Positions 7,631 through 14,554 of a stretch of DNA of 23,151 nt are shown here, piece by piece. Positions within the stretch are counted from its first letter, which is position 1; each line of letters opens with the position of its first letter. The DNA is taken from positions 1 through 23,151 of the forward strand of contig JANXYF010000071.1 of NCBI GenBank assembly GCA_025350175.1. Direction: 5' to 3'. The DNA is from Nitrosopumilales archaeon (lineage in GTDB: Archaea; Thermoproteota; Nitrososphaeria; Nitrososphaerales; Nitrosopumilaceae). Made by a program: the position numbers and the translations under genes. The notes beneath the pieces are model-generated. The model worked only from the letters and a program-made list of their open reading frames with translations. It did no database searches and was not told where the DNA came from.

Positions 7631-8755
7631 GTGTTATTGAATAAGAAAATAATTGGTATTGGTATTGGTGCTGCAGTATCCATTGCAGCAGTTTTTCTTA
7701 TATTAGTACCACAATTACAACCTTCTACCATACCTCCGACTCAAACTGAGAATATTCCACATAACATAAAACTTGGTCTTGTAATCATACCTCCTACCCA
7801 AAAGTCAACTCTTCAACAAGTCAAGGATGCGTATGCTCAAGCAGCATCAACAGGAATAGGAAGGAGCAATGTCTATCTTTCTTGGCCTATTATGGAGCCT
7901 TCACAAGGAACTTACAACTGGGGTTATTCAGATATCTTGATGGGGTTGAACCGTGAACAACACCTCAATGTTACACTTTACTTTTCAGTAATAAACAATC
8001 AAAACTTAGGACCATTTCCAAATTGGATGGGAAAACCACAACTTGATCAAAAACTCCAAGATCAAACAGTAACTACTCTTGATGCCATACTTTCAAGGTA
8101 TTACATTGTAGATTATGTGATAATTGGCGGAAATATTGATAGTTACTTTAGAGACCACCCAAATGAGATTCCAAAATACGTAGATTTCTTTAATGGTGTA
8201 TATGCTAAGCTAAAAGCAAAACATCCTGACGTCAAATTTGGAAATTGGTTCTCTCTAAACGATGTATCAAATCACTTTCAGGGAGATGTTGTAGGAAAGC
8301 TAAACCAAGGTGATTTTGTAGCATATTCTTATGCTCCAGTTGACATGTTATACTATGAAAGTAATAGTACAGAAAAGGAAGGGGCTAATTTACATAAGAT
8401 GATTGATTATGCAAATGGAAAGAAAATAGCATTAATGGAAGTTGGTTGGAGTACTGACAAATCAATTAATGGTACAAAAGAAGACCAACAAAAATTTGTA
8501 GGAATTGTATTTGATTTTTACAAGAAAAATCAATCAGATTTTGAGTTTCTAACTTGGTATAGACAGTATGACAGACCAGTTGATACATGTTATAATTCAC
8601 TAAACAAAGCTTCCAACTCTGCCTTTAGCAATGATATAGTGATGAATAATACTGCTGCATACCTATGCGGTACTGGTTTGTTTGATGTAGACAAAAATCC
8701 AAAACCCGCATGGGATGAATTAAAAAAACAAATACAATCTATTCCTAACTCTTAA
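7631..8755 (+). CDS. Exported, membrane-anchored glycoside-hydrolase-like TIM-barrel protein
   Basis: A hydrophobic segment at residues 6-27 acts as signal anchor, followed by a Pro/Thr-rich linker to about 45, so the rest faces outside the cell. The body reads as a clan GH-A-like barrel: W-P-I-M-E-P-S-Q-G-T-Y-N-W at 85-97 is the typical substrate-cleft start, and M-E270-V-G-W has the nucleophile Glu in the E-x-G-W setting of GH53-like enzymes. The acid/base position, normally G-N-E, reads G-G-N168-I-D170, so the usual Glu is absent. It may use Asp170, or it may be a carbohydrate-binding pseudoenzyme. The start could be GTG 7631 or TTG 7637; CTTTTAGTAT (about 7606-7615) is a TATA-like box and favours 7637 slightly. 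A possible target is the cell-surface glycan; the substrate is unknown. Confidence 0.6.
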   Translation: MLLNKKIIGIGIGAAVSIAAVFLILVPQLQPSTIPPTQTENIPHNIKLGLVIIPPTQKSTLQQVKDAYAQAASTGIGRSNVYLSWPIMEPSQGTYNWGYSDILMGLNREQHLNVTLYFSVINNQNLGPFPNWMGKPQLDQKLQDQTVTTLDAILSRYYIVDYVIIGGNIDSYFRDHPNEIPKYVDFFNGVYAKLKAKHPDVKFGNWFSLNDVSNHFQGDVVGKLNQGDFVAYSYAPVDMLYYESNSTEKEGANLHKMIDYANGKKIALMEVGWSTDKSINGTKEDQQKFVGIVFDFYKKNQSDFEFLTWYRQYDRPVDTCYNSLNKASNSAFSNDIVMNNTAAYLCGTGLFDVDKNPKPAWDELKKQIQSIPNS

Positions 8756-8781
8756 TTACAGAATTAGGCAACTTTGATTTA

Positions 8782-9927
8782 TTGAAGTATGTAGGATTTT
8801 TTAGTTTTTTACTGTTAATCACAAGTATTATTCCTGCATTTGCACTATACAAATCTCCAACTCTAGAAGAGAAGAACAATTTTGATCAATTACTTGCTCA
8901 ATTTGAAGCAGTTAATGCAACAAAAAAAGATGTATCAGACGTAATTGAGACATTTCAAAAACCACTTGTAAGTACTTTCTTGTGTAATTCACAAGATGTC
9001 AATAATCAAATCATAACTACAGTTAAAACAAAATTGGCAAAGTTTGATCAAAGTACAGTTCATCAAGACTTGGTAACAGGAGGATCCTATACGTGGCATT
9101 GTTCTGAAGATATACAAGGTGGGAAAATTACTTTGGATTGTAATAATGAACTCAGAATTAATCCAAGTGTTATATCTAATGATACACAAATAGATCCAAA
9201 ACTACATGGTATTGAAAATCTGGTCATATTGTATCATGAATTACTTCATGGGCAACTTATGATTGATGCAATAAAGAGCTCTATTCTATGGCAACAGGAG
9301 ACTTGTAACATAAAGTCTGGAGAAAATATAGATTATTCATATGCAGATCCTGATCATAAAATAATTAACTATCTGCAAACTCAGTTTGCATCTGAACTTG
9401 TTGATAAAGACGGAGGAAAAATGATTACAAAAGAAATCAATCCAGATGAAACAAAAAATGGAACATTTACAGTCAAAGTCTTAAGCTTTCAAGATTATCC
9501 TTTGTTTGTAAATGGTACTAAAATTACTCTTAGGACAAATAACATATTAGAAAATTCATTTTTTCAAGTAAAAAATGATGTCTTTCTGAGTGGACATTTG
9601 AAAGATACCACAAAATTTGGACTTGCGTGGTTCTATCTTTTTAATAATCAAAAAACCCAGAATATTACGTATGAACCTGTTCCTGCCTGGACAAAACGGG
9701 TTGCAGGGTTGTGGTCTAGTGGAAATACTAATGACAAGGACTTTTTTGCCGTGATTGACTATTTAGTACAGCACAACATAATCAATTCAAATAGTGAAAA
9801 AAACACTGTCTCCACAATACCTCACTGGTTCAAGAAAAATGCACATCTGTGGTTCACCGGTGAAATTGATGACAATACATTTGTTAATTCTATTCAATAT
9901 CTTATTTCATCTGGAATAATCTCTTAA
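8782..9927 (+). CDS. Secreted HExxH metalloprotease-like protein with two C-terminal repeats
   Basis: Residues 1-21 are a classical signal peptide (hydrophobic core, then A-F-A). The middle domain has H152-E-L-L-H156, a zincin HExxH motif in a helix (V-I-L-Y-H-E-L-L-H-G-Q), with cysteines at 68, 107 and 120 before it that could form disulfides. A distal third zinc ligand could not be assigned. After about 90 residues that look like a beta domain there are two tandem ~36-residue repeats, 300-335 and 346-381, sharing P-x-W-x-K-x-x-A-x-L-W-x-x-G-x-x-x-D-x-x-F-x-x-x-I-x-Y-L. This repeat is common at the ends of secreted Nitrososphaerota proteins and may bind the cell surface. The TTG start at 8782 gives a good signal peptide and follows TCTTAATTAC (8750-8759) at leaderless distance. 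Likely a surface peptidase; activity is unproven. Confidence 0.65.
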   Translation: MKYVGFFSFLLLITSIIPAFALYKSPTLEEKNNFDQLLAQFEAVNATKKDVSDVIETFQKPLVSTFLCNSQDVNNQIITTVKTKLAKFDQSTVHQDLVTGGSYTWHCSEDIQGGKITLDCNNELRINPSVISNDTQIDPKLHGIENLVILYHELLHGQLMIDAIKSSILWQQETCNIKSGENIDYSYADPDHKIINYLQTQFASELVDKDGGKMITKEINPDETKNGTFTVKVLSFQDYPLFVNGTKITLRTNNILENSFFQVKNDVFLSGHLKDTTKFGLAWFYLFNNQKTQNITYEPVPAWTKRVAGLWSSGNTNDKDFFAVIDYLVQHNIINSNSEKNTVSTIPHWFKKNAHLWFTGEIDDNTFVNSIQYLISSGIIS

Positions 9928-9940
9928 TTAGAAAATTAGA

Positions 9941-10014
9941 TGCGGTCGCCGGGATTTGAACCCGGGTAACGGGCTTGGAAGGCCAGTGTACTAACCAAAC
10001 TATACTACGACCGC
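9941..10014 (-). tRNA. tRNA-Gly (anticodon TCC)
   Basis: Read on the minus strand this is a 74-base cloverleaf: acceptor GCGGTCG (10014-10008) with CGACCGC (9948-9942) and discriminator A at 9941; anticodon loop CTTCCAA; T-arm CCGGG-TTCAAAT-CCCGG. No CCA is encoded and there is no intron. The anticodon stem CTGGC/GCCCG has one U-C mismatch at the second pair, which is unusual. It lies 20 bases after the nep1 stop on the same strand. Confidence 0.95.
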
Positions 10015-10034
10015 TCACTGTGCCAATCTTAGAC

Positions 10035-10703
10035 CTACATAATAATTCTTTTTTCGTATTCATAGAGTACACGTGAAATTATAATATGAGCTTCAAGTGG
10101 ATTTTTGTCTACTAATACTATTTTATTAAAATAATCTTTGTTTTTATCAGAAAATTGACCTTTTGAAAATCCTCCCACAACAAGACAAGTATCGTCATCC
10201 ATCTCCTCTGCCACTTTTTGATAAGAGCTTTTGATGCCTTTACTTGAAAGTGCAATTGTTTGTTTTGGATTAATTTTTTTAATTAAATCTCCAAAATTCA
10301 TTTCCTTTATTTCAAGAAGTGTATTGTTATTCTCTTCAATTCTTCCAGTAGCGTATAATTTTTCAACAAGTCCTATGAATCTATGATATGACTTTGGTAA
10401 TCTAACATTCTGACCTAAAGAAATAACCTTATCATCAATCGTATGAACAAAAACATTTAGTTTATTTTCAAAATAAAGAGGAATACTACAAGCTTCAAGT
10501 AAAGAAAAATGAACAAGATCAGGTCTTCCTCTTTTTATCTCATTTTTAATTCCCTTCATTGCTGCAAAATGCCATGATATATCAAGTAAAATTTCAGATG
10601 GTTTTTTGTTAAATCTTCGAGCAGATGCTATAACTGAATTATGTCTCTGTAGTTCTATAGGTACTAATTCTAATGCAGATTCTGCTATTACCAGAGAGAG
10701 CAA
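10035..10703 (-). CDS. nep1: Nep1/Emg1-type 16S rRNA pseudouridine N1-methyltransferase
   Basis: SPOUT-fold enzyme that N1-methylates a hypermodified pseudouridine of small-subunit rRNA and helps assemble the 30S subunit. The 222 residues match the archaeal family. Family marks: A-L-E-L-V-P near the N-terminus, K-K-P-S-E-I-L-L-D at 33-41, R58-G-R-P-D-L-V-H-F, and the SAM-binding knot C173-L-V-V-G-G-F-S-K-G-Q-F. The TTG at 10703 is the start because an AATTATTAAA box (10724-10733, other strand) lies 26 bases upstream and the first strand of the fold begins at residue 2. It diverges from the RNase P subunit gene across only 34 bases, so two RNA-maturation genes share one control region. Confidence 0.92.
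   Translation of the reverse strand: MLSLVIAESALELVPIELQRHNSVIASARRFNKKPSEILLDISWHFAAMKGIKNEIKRGRPDLVHFSLLEACSIPLYFENKLNVFVHTIDDKVISLGQNVRLPKSYHRFIGLVEKLYATGRIEENNNTLLEIKEMNFGDLIKKINPKQTIALSSKGIKSSYQKVAEEMDDDTCLVVGGFSKGQFSDKNKDYFNKIVLVDKNPLEAHIIISRVLYEYEKRIIM
10038..10047 (-). promoter_or_regulatory. TATA-like box for tRNA-Gly within the end of nep1
   Basis: On the minus strand AATTATTATG is centred 29 bases before the tRNA 5' end at 10014. It is made of the last codons of nep1 (I-I-M). A tRNA promoter here would let the tRNA be transcribed independently of nep1. Confidence 0.4.
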
Positions 10704-10708
10704 GATTG

Positions 10709-10733
10709 TATTTTAAGGGTAGGAATTATTAAA
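10709..10733. promoter_or_regulatory. Compact divergent promoter for nep1 and rnp4
   Basis: Only 34 bases separate the two start codons. TATTTTAA (10709-10716) is centred 26 bases before the rnp4 ATG at 10738. On the other strand TTTAATAATT (10733-10724) is centred 26 bases before the nep1 TTG at 10703. Each box lies between the other box and its start, so the two pre-initiation complexes should overlap and may compete. Confidence 0.55.
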
Positions 10734-10737
10734 CAAC

Positions 10738-11058
10738 ATGAAACCTGCAATTAAAGACCTTCTAATAGAAAGGATGCAAATTCTGATTAAAAATGCCATA
10801 TCATATGCAAAGTCTAATCCAGAGTTGGCAGAAAGACAGGCAGCACTTGCCAAGAGACTTTGTACAAAATATCGTATTAGGATGCCCTATGAGTTAAGGA
10901 TGCATTTTTGTAAAAAATGTAAAAAGTTCATTGTACCCGGATTTACAGCAAGGGTGAGAATAGGAAGGAGTAATCTCAAATCAATACGCATTACCTGTGG
11001 TTTTTGTAACCACACATACAGAAAGATAATTAAAAAACAAATTCCAATAGGTCAATGA
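10738..11058 (+). CDS. rnp4: Ribonuclease P protein component 4 (Rpp21/Rpr2 family)
   Basis: Protein subunit of archaeal RNase P, which cuts the 5' leader from pre-tRNAs. It has 106 residues: an N-terminal helical pair (to about residue 45) that contacts the Rpp29-type subunit, then a zinc ribbon with C58-x2-C61 and C87-x2-C90 and a basic R-V-R-I-G-R segment between them for RNA contact. The ATG at 10738 is preceded by a TATA-like box at leaderless distance. Its TGA overlaps the start of the TATA-like box of the S19e gene, so the latter can be transcribed on its own. Confidence 0.92.
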   Translation: MKPAIKDLLIERMQILIKNAISYAKSNPELAERQAALAKRLCTKYRIRMPYELRMHFCKKCKKFIVPGFTARVRIGRSNLKSIRITCGFCNHTYRKIIKKQIPIGQ

Positions 11059-11067
11059 TTTATAAGA
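11058..11067 (+). promoter_or_regulatory. TATA-like box for the S19e gene
   Basis: ATTTATAAGA overlaps the rnp4 stop and is centred about 28 bases before the ATG at 11090. This supports 11090, not the TTG at 11081, as the S19e start. Confidence 0.5.
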
Positions 11068-11089
11068 CGAACTTTGAATTTTGCTTTTT

Positions 11090-11542
11090 ATGGCAAAGGC
11101 ATATGATGTACCAGCAGATTTGTTGATTGGTAAATTATCTGATACTTTAAAGAATGAGGATATTGTACAACCCAGTTGGATACCATTTGTAAAAACTGGC
11201 GCACATGCAGTAAAACCTCCGCAACAGAGTGATTGGTATTACACAAGATGTGCATCTCTTCTAAGAAAAATTTACTTGCACGGTCCTATTGGAGTAAACG
11301 ATCTAAGATCAATGTATGGAAATGCAAGACCTATTGGTTATGGAGGAGCACATCACAAAGATGCTGGTGGTTCAATAATTAGAACGGCCATACATAGTTT
11401 AGAAAAATTAGGTTATTTAGATAAAGTTGAAGGAAAAGGTAGAACAATATCCCATGAGGGTATGAAAAAACTTGATCGTCTATCAACTGAGATCTTAAAT
11501 GAATTAATTGCAAAAAATCCAAATCTAAAGAAATATTCCTAA
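11090..11542 (+). CDS. rps19e: 30S ribosomal protein S19e
   Basis: Archaeal/eukaryotic small-subunit protein that binds the head of the 30S subunit and is needed for late maturation of its rRNA. The 150 residues start M-A-K-A-Y-D-V-P-A, the usual N-terminus. Family marks are W-Y-Y-T-R-C-A-S-L-L-R-K-I-Y at about 50, G-P-I-G-V, the glycine-rich Y-G-G-A-H-H-K-D-A-G-G-S-I loop, and L-E-K-L-G-Y-L-D near the end. An upstream in-frame TTG (11081) would add three residues and is rejected. The PDCD5-like gene follows after 7 bases, an arrangement conserved in archaea. Confidence 0.95.
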   Translation: MAKAYDVPADLLIGKLSDTLKNEDIVQPSWIPFVKTGAHAVKPPQQSDWYYTRCASLLRKIYLHGPIGVNDLRSMYGNARPIGYGGAHHKDAGGSIIRTAIHSLEKLGYLDKVEGKGRTISHEGMKKLDRLSTEILNELIAKNPNLKKYS

Positions 11543-11549
11543 TTGTATT

Positions 11550-11828
11550 ATGAGCTCTCATAACCCAAATGATGATCGAAATCCAAGTGATGCAGAAGTT
11601 TCTACCATGAAGGATACTGCACTAAAATCTCTCCTTACTGCTGAAGCCAGATTGAGGCTAAATAATGTTAGAATGGTAAAACCTGACTTGGCAGCAATGG
11701 TTGAAAATTATCTCTTAGGATTGGCATCTCAGGGAAGGCTGAATTCCCAAATCTCAGATGATCAGTTAAAGCAAATTTTGTTATCTATTCAGCAACCCAA
11801 GAGAGATTTTAAGATTAACCGCAAGTAG
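11550..11828 (+). CDS. DNA-binding PDCD5/TFAR19-related protein
   Basis: Small helical protein of 92 residues. After a polar, disordered first 20 residues comes a three-helix core (T-A-E-A-R-L-R-L-N-N-V-R-M-V-K-P), then the conserved tail L-K-Q-I-L-L-S-I-Q with K-R-D-F-K-I-N-R-K at the end. The eukaryotic homologue is an apoptosis-linked, prefoldin/chaperonin-associated protein; archaeal members bind nucleic acid in vitro, but their role is not settled. It lies 7 bases after the S19e gene and is surely co-transcribed. The ATG at 11550 is the only sensible start. Confidence 0.9.
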   Translation: MSSHNPNDDRNPSDAEVSTMKDTALKSLLTAEARLRLNNVRMVKPDLAAMVENYLLGLASQGRLNSQISDDQLKQILLSIQQPKRDFKINRK

Positions 11829-11836
11829 TTCTAGGG

Positions 11837-11847
11837 AAAATATATTA
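11837..11847 (+). promoter_or_regulatory. TATA-like box for the MDR reductase gene
   Basis: AAAATATATTA lies just after the PDCD5-like stop and is centred 30 bases before the ATG at 11872. Confidence 0.5.
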
Positions 11848-11871
11848 GGGGTGAATTGAACAATTACAAAT

Positions 11872-12921
11872 ATGAAAGCAGTTGTTTATGACAAGTATGC
11901 TCCAAATGATGATTACAAGTCAATTCTAAATGTAAAAGATGTACCTGATCCAAAACCAAAGCCAAACGAAGTTGTTTTCAAAGTCAAGGCAGCAGCGTTA
12001 AACTATAATGATATTTGGGGAATGCGTGGTCAACCAGTACCAGTTCCATTACCACACATCTCAGGCTCTGATGCTGCAGGTGAAGTTACCGCAGTAGGAG
12101 AAGATGTTACAAACTTTAAAGTTGGTGACAGAGTAGTTTCGCATTCCAACATGTCATGTAGAGTATGTGAAGCATGCACTGATGGACGAGAATTTGATTG
12201 TCTAAAGAGAACTATCTGGGGATTTCAAACAGGACCATTGTGGGGTGCATTCTCTGAATTCACTCACTTACCTGAAGTTAATGTTGCAAAAATTCCAGAA
12301 GGTGTAAGCTTTGATGAAGCTGCAGCAGCTTCCATGACAATACTAACCGCATGGCATATGTTAGTCGGCAGAGCAAAGATTCGTCCTGGTCAAGCAGTCC
12401 TTATCATGGGAGGAGGTTCTGGTGTAGGAAGCTTTGGAATTCAGATTGCAAAACTATACAACTGTAATGTCATTGCTACTGGAAGTCCAGACAAGCTAGA
12501 CAAACTAAAAGAAATTGGAGCAGATTTTGCTGTTGATCATAGAAAACCAGATTGGAGTAAAGAAGTAAGACAAATAGCAAAGCCATTTGGTGGAATTGAT
12601 ATTTCATTTGATCACATAGGTCAAACTCACTGGAATGATCAACTAACTTTGCTAAAGTATGGTGGAACATTGGTAACATGTGGAGCAACCACTGGATATG
12701 ATGCAAAGACTGACTTGAGACACATCTTCTTCAAAGGAACTAACATCTTAGGTTCTACACAAGGAACAAAAGCAGAACTAGAACAAGGATTGTACTGGAT
12801 GGGTAAAAAGAAAATTAAAGCTACAATAGATTCTGAATATAGCTTTGAGAATGCTGCAGAAGCACATACTAAGATGCTTACTGGAAAAGGATTAGTAGGC
12901 AAAATCTTACTAAAACCATAA
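11872..12921 (+). CDS. Medium-chain (MDR) NAD(P)H-dependent reductase, possible enoyl/acryloyl-CoA reductase
   Basis: 349-residue zinc-ADH-like protein. The N-terminal GroES-like domain keeps the structural zinc site C96-x2-C99-x2-C102-x7-C110. The catalytic zinc ligand is gone: the position of the usual first Cys reads A-L-N-Y-N46-D. That is the pattern of quinone oxidoreductases and crotonyl-/acryloyl-CoA reductases, which reduce C=C bonds, not alcohols. The Rossmann motif is M-G-G-G-S-G-V-G-S-F-G at 179-189. Acryloyl-CoA reductase of the 3-HP/4-HB cycle in Sulfolobales is an MDR enzyme, so this gene is a candidate for that step in Nitrososphaerota. The substrate is inferred; a quinone or other enoyl reductase is possible. 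The gene heads a two-gene unit with the CitE-like lyase, 13 bases on. Confidence 0.78.
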   Translation: MKAVVYDKYAPNDDYKSILNVKDVPDPKPKPNEVVFKVKAAALNYNDIWGMRGQPVPVPLPHISGSDAAGEVTAVGEDVTNFKVGDRVVSHSNMSCRVCEACTDGREFDCLKRTIWGFQTGPLWGAFSEFTHLPEVNVAKIPEGVSFDEAAAASMTILTAWHMLVGRAKIRPGQAVLIMGGGSGVGSFGIQIAKLYNCNVIATGSPDKLDKLKEIGADFAVDHRKPDWSKEVRQIAKPFGGIDISFDHIGQTHWNDQLTLLKYGGTLVTCGATTGYDAKTDLRHIFFKGTNILGSTQGTKAELEQGLYWMGKKKIKATIDSEYSFENAAEAHTKMLTGKGLVGKILLKP

Positions 12922-12934
12922 ATAGAATTTATTT

Positions 12935-13792
12935 ATGGCAAGACTCCTTCGTAGTCTCCTGTTTGTTCCAGGCAATAATGGCCGATTTTTAGAAAAGGCA
13001 AAATCATTACATGCTGACATTATTTGTTTTGATCTAGAGGATTCTGTTCCATTTGAAGAAAAAAAGTCAGCAAGAAATTTGATAAAAAATACTCTAAAAA
13101 ATAGAATAGAATACAATTCAGAAATATATGTACGAACAAATTCTCCAATATCTGGACTTGTACCTGATGATCTCAAAGAAATTATTCAAAAAGGTATTGA
13201 CGGTATTGTTATTCCAAAAGTAGACACTGCAAGTGATATAAAAAAAATTGAAAAAATTATGATTGGACTAGAAAAGAAACGTAAACTAAAGCCAATTGAA
13301 ATCATTGCATCAATAGAATCTACAAAAGGAGTTGTAAACTCTTACGCTATAGCTTCATCCAGCAAAAGAGTATCAGCATTAGTTTTTGGAGTATTTGATT
13401 TGTTAAATGATCTAGGAGTAGAGTATACTAAGAATCCAGAAGGGGCAATCTATTCAAGAACAAAAATTCCAATAGATGCAAAGGCTGCTGGAAAATATGC
13501 AATTGATGCAATCTGGCAAGACATTGATGATACTATTGGATTAGAAAATGATTCCATTTCTGCCAAAAACTTGGGTTATGTGGGCAAAAGCATTATTCAT
13601 CCAAATCAAGTCGATATTGTTCATAAAGTATTCTATCCAACTCACTCAGAAATAGAATGGGCAAAAAAAGTTATAGAGGCATATGATTTAGCCAAAAAAA
13701 ATAAGAAGGGGGCTACAACAGTTGATGGAAAAATGATTGATGAAGTACATTACAAGAGAGCTGTAACTCTATTAAATTCAGTAAAAAAATAA
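12935..13792 (+). CDS. CitE-like/HpcH-HpaI-family CoA-ester lyase
   Basis: TIM-barrel aldolase of 285 residues related to citrate lyase beta subunit, malyl-CoA lyase and citramalyl-CoA lyase, which cleave beta-hydroxy CoA thioesters to acetyl-CoA plus a 2-oxo acid with Mg2+. Seen: R6-S-L-L-F-V-P-G-N at the N-terminus, F-D-L-E-D-S at 32-37, I-V-I-P-K-V-D at 91-97, A-S-I-E128-S, F-G-V-F-D155-L-L-N-D-L-G, and the C-terminal G-Y-V-G-K-S-I-I-H-P-N-Q. Relative to the usual G-x-E-D-L motif the Glu is replaced by Phe154 while Asp155 and Glu128, the metal ligands, remain. The gene starts 13 bases after the MDR gene, too close for its own promoter, so they are an operon. The substrate cannot be fixed from sequence. 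Confidence 0.82.
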   Translation: MARLLRSLLFVPGNNGRFLEKAKSLHADIICFDLEDSVPFEEKKSARNLIKNTLKNRIEYNSEIYVRTNSPISGLVPDDLKEIIQKGIDGIVIPKVDTASDIKKIEKIMIGLEKKRKLKPIEIIASIESTKGVVNSYAIASSSKRVSALVFGVFDLLNDLGVEYTKNPEGAIYSRTKIPIDAKAAGKYAIDAIWQDIDDTIGLENDSISAKNLGYVGKSIIHPNQVDIVHKVFYPTHSEIEWAKKVIEAYDLAKKNKKGATTVDGKMIDEVHYKRAVTLLNSVKK

Positions 13793-13890
13793 TCAACATA
13801 GTAAGAAAGTTGAATATATGACCTAATTACAGCTCTACCTATTATTTGATAAACATAAATCCTGTAGATACAAATAAGAATTTGTTAATT

Positions 13891-14481
13891 ATGTTTACAG
13901 GAATAATTGAAGGCCTAGGTAATATTGTCAGATTTGATAAAAAAACAACCAACCGCAGTGCCGCAAAAATGAAAATAAAATTAGGTAAAATTGCAAAAGG
14001 ACTCAAAATTGGAGATAGTGTTGCAATAAATGGTGTATGTCTTACAGCAGTAAATATATCAAAAGATGTTGCTGAATTTGAAATGGTTGGTGAAACAATA
14101 AAAAAAACCAACCTTGGATCTTTGAAAAGTGGCAACAAAGTCAATATTGAAAGAAGTCTTAAGGTTGGTGAACGACTTGAAGGACACTTTGTATTAGGAC
14201 ATGTTGATGGAGTGGGTATAATTTCTAAAATGGAAAAACAACCAAATCAAATAAAAATTTGGGCAAAAGTTCCAAAGGAATTATCAAAATATATCATCAA
14301 AAAAGGTTCTGTTACAGTTGATGGTATTAGTCTAACAGTTGTTGATGTGCTCAAAGATCAATTTTCAGTTTCAATAATTCCCCATACAATGAAAATAACT
14401 AATCTGGGTTACAAAAAAGTTGGAGATAAAGTTAATATTGAAACTGATATTCTCGGAAAATATATTTTATCTGATGATTAG
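13891..14481 (+). CDS. ribE: Riboflavin synthase, bacterial alpha-chain type (lumazine-binding repeats)
   Basis: Dismutates two 6,7-dimethyl-8-ribityllumazine molecules to riboflavin. The 196 residues carry two lumazine-binding repeats: M-F-T-G-I-I-E-G with A-I-N-G-V-C-L-T-A-V in the first, and F-V-L-G-H-V-D-G-V-G with T-V-D-G-I-S-L-T-V-V in the second; I-I-P-H-T and G-D-K-V-N-I-E-T-D close the protein. Methanogens use an unrelated riboflavin synthase, so this is the bacterial-type enzyme in an archaeal pathway. The frame is open from 13846, but the family always begins M-F-T-G, so ATG 13891 is the start. No clear TATA box could be chosen; AAACATAAAT (13851-13860) is possible. It heads the riboflavin cluster. 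Confidence 0.93.
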   Translation: MFTGIIEGLGNIVRFDKKTTNRSAAKMKIKLGKIAKGLKIGDSVAINGVCLTAVNISKDVAEFEMVGETIKKTNLGSLKSGNKVNIERSLKVGERLEGHFVLGHVDGVGIISKMEKQPNQIKIWAKVPKELSKYIIKKGSVTVDGISLTVVDVLKDQFSVSIIPHTMKITNLGYKKVGDKVNIETDILGKYILSDD

Positions 14482-14485
14482 TTAC

Positions 14486-14531
14486 TTACCACTATTTTGG
14501 TAATTACCAATTTTCTAGTAAGGTTTATAAC
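14486..14531 (+). promoter_or_regulatory. Palindromic operator and TATA box before ribB
   Basis: TTGGTAATTACCAA (14497-14510) is a perfect 14-base palindrome. TTACCA (14486-14491) also pairs with TGGTAA (14498-14503). The TATA-like GGTTTATAAC (14522-14531) follows and is centred about 28 bases before the ribB ATG. A dimeric repressor or activator bound beside TFB/TBP would control ribB and the genes after it. Riboflavin regulators of the RbkR type are known in archaea and are a reasonable candidate; the match to their motif was not checked. Confidence 0.6.
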
Positions 14532-14554
14532 AATAATGAAAAGCTGATCATATA

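Noticed and set aside
13846..13890. Longer N-terminus for riboflavin synthase
   Set aside because: The enzyme begins M-F-T-G at the N-terminal strand; the added 15 residues are low-complexity and unlike the family.
14482..14554. FMN riboswitch before ribB
   Set aside because: The 73-base gap is too short for that element and lacks its conserved core; it is explained by a palindrome and a TATA box.
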